A stretch of DNA of 14,734 bases, from positions 1 through 14,734 of the forward strand of contig UQQI01000038.1 in NCBI GenBank assembly GCA_900543055.1, written 5' to 3'. The position numbers and the translations under genes were made by a program. The notes below the pieces were generated by a model that had not been told where the DNA came from, ran no database searches, and was given only the letters and a program-made list of their open reading frames with translations. This DNA is from an uncultured Mollicutes bacterium (GTDB lineage Bacteria; Bacillota_I; Bacilli_A; RF39; UBA660). Of the stretch, positions 14,151 to 14,734 are shown piece by piece. The stretch's first letter is position 1, and each line of letters begins with the position of its first letter.

Positions 14151-14734
14151 ATGAAATATTTAAAAAAAATAGTCATAGTACTTTTAACAATAATAAATAT
14201 AAATTTGTTAACAGGACTAATAATAAGTTGTAACTTTCAAAAAGTATTAATAAATGGTGTATTAAAAGAAACTATAAAAACAGAAATATCAAAAAGCAGC
14301 ATATAAAGAGCCTAATATAATTATTAATGAAAATGCCAAAACAACAAAAGATTTAGTAAAGACTGATAATGATACAATTAATAAAATACTTGAAAGTGAT
14401 GAAGTACAAAGTTTAATAGAAGACTATTTAAATAAAACTATTAACTCTTTGGAAGAACCATCACAAGTAAACGAAATTGACTTTGAAAAAGATATAATTG
14501 ATTATTTAAAAAATAATAAAGAAAAAATTGAAAAATCTAGTGGAATAGAAATAACTGACGAAATGATTGATAAAACAAGTAAAACATTACAAGAAAACGA
14601 TACAAATATTTATATAAAACAAAAAATAAGAAATACAAGTAATAGTATGACAACAACTGAAAAGACTATATTGAAAGGTTATAAAACATTTATAAGTATA
14701 AAGTTTAGATTTCTACTAACAGCATTATTTTTAT
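14151..14734 (+). pseudogene. Exported or membrane-anchored protein with an apparent frameshift, incomplete at the window end
   Basis: The ATG after AGGTGA reads a basic N-terminus and a hydrophobic helix (about residues 5-27, IVIVLLTIININLLTGLIIS) and stops at 14304-14306. One extra A in the run at 14291-14295 would explain the break. In the following frame the protein continues without a stop to the end of the window (KAAYKEPNIIINENAKTTKD and onward). This part is a long, charged, mostly helical Lys/Asp/Asn-rich region of about 110 residues, and a second hydrophobic stretch begins at the edge (FRFLLTALFL). The joined product therefore looks like a helix, an extracytoplasmic helical domain, and another membrane segment. 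I do not recognise the family. The break may be a real mutation or an error in the A-run. Confidence 0.5.

Overview
The window comes from a very AT-rich Firmicutes-type genome, probably a gut Bacilli/Mollicutes-related lineage (RF39- or Erysipelotrichia-like). The reasons are AT-biased codon use with the standard code (Trp is TGG, TGA is not read through), GGAGG/AGGTG ribosome binding sites, a CIRCE heat-shock operator, and a SipW-type signal peptidase next to its likely substrates. The lineage is an inference; no rRNA or tRNA gene is present.

Region 1 (1-7440) is a plus-strand export and surface-diversification locus. It starts with the 3' part of a polytopic SipW/Sec11-type signal peptidase (Ser/His type), then a DUF5305-like membrane protein. 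Two exported proteins follow, both with SipW-type signal peptides and a shared C-lectin-like (DUF6273-like) C-terminal domain. The second, 912 residues long, carries the variable region (VR, 5724-5834) of a diversity-generating retroelement (DGR). The matching adenine-rich template repeat (TR, 5999-6109) lies 275 bp downstream. VR and TR are about 60% and 51% GC in a genome that is roughly a quarter GC. Of 30 TR adenines, 17 are replaced in VR, against 11 of 81 other bases. The TR sits inside a structured non-coding segment, with a 12-bp long-range stem closing around it. Next comes an Avd-like accessory gene broken by two one-base deletions. Where the reverse transcriptase would be expected there are instead a small membrane-anchored protein and another broken small reading frame. 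No reverse transcriptase is in the window, so the element is either decayed, served in trans, or split.

Region 2 (7441-10170) holds gpmI (cofactor-independent phosphoglycerate mutase) with its own promoter and terminators, a membrane-anchored XRE-family regulator with an extracytoplasmic domain, and a tiny two-helix membrane protein, probably frameshifted.

Region 3 (10171-14734) holds a cytoplasmic GH13 alpha-glucan hydrolase with a palindrome over its -10 box, a DUF2130 coiled-coil/nuclease-like protein, an Hsp20 chaperone under a CIRCE operator, and the start of an exported or membrane protein with an apparent frameshift that runs off the window.

Working model: the signal peptidase and its DUF5305 partner export the two neighbouring surface proteins. 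The retroelement would have rewritten the ligand-binding face of one of them through an RNA made from the TR. The other genes are ordinary central metabolism, stress and carbohydrate functions.
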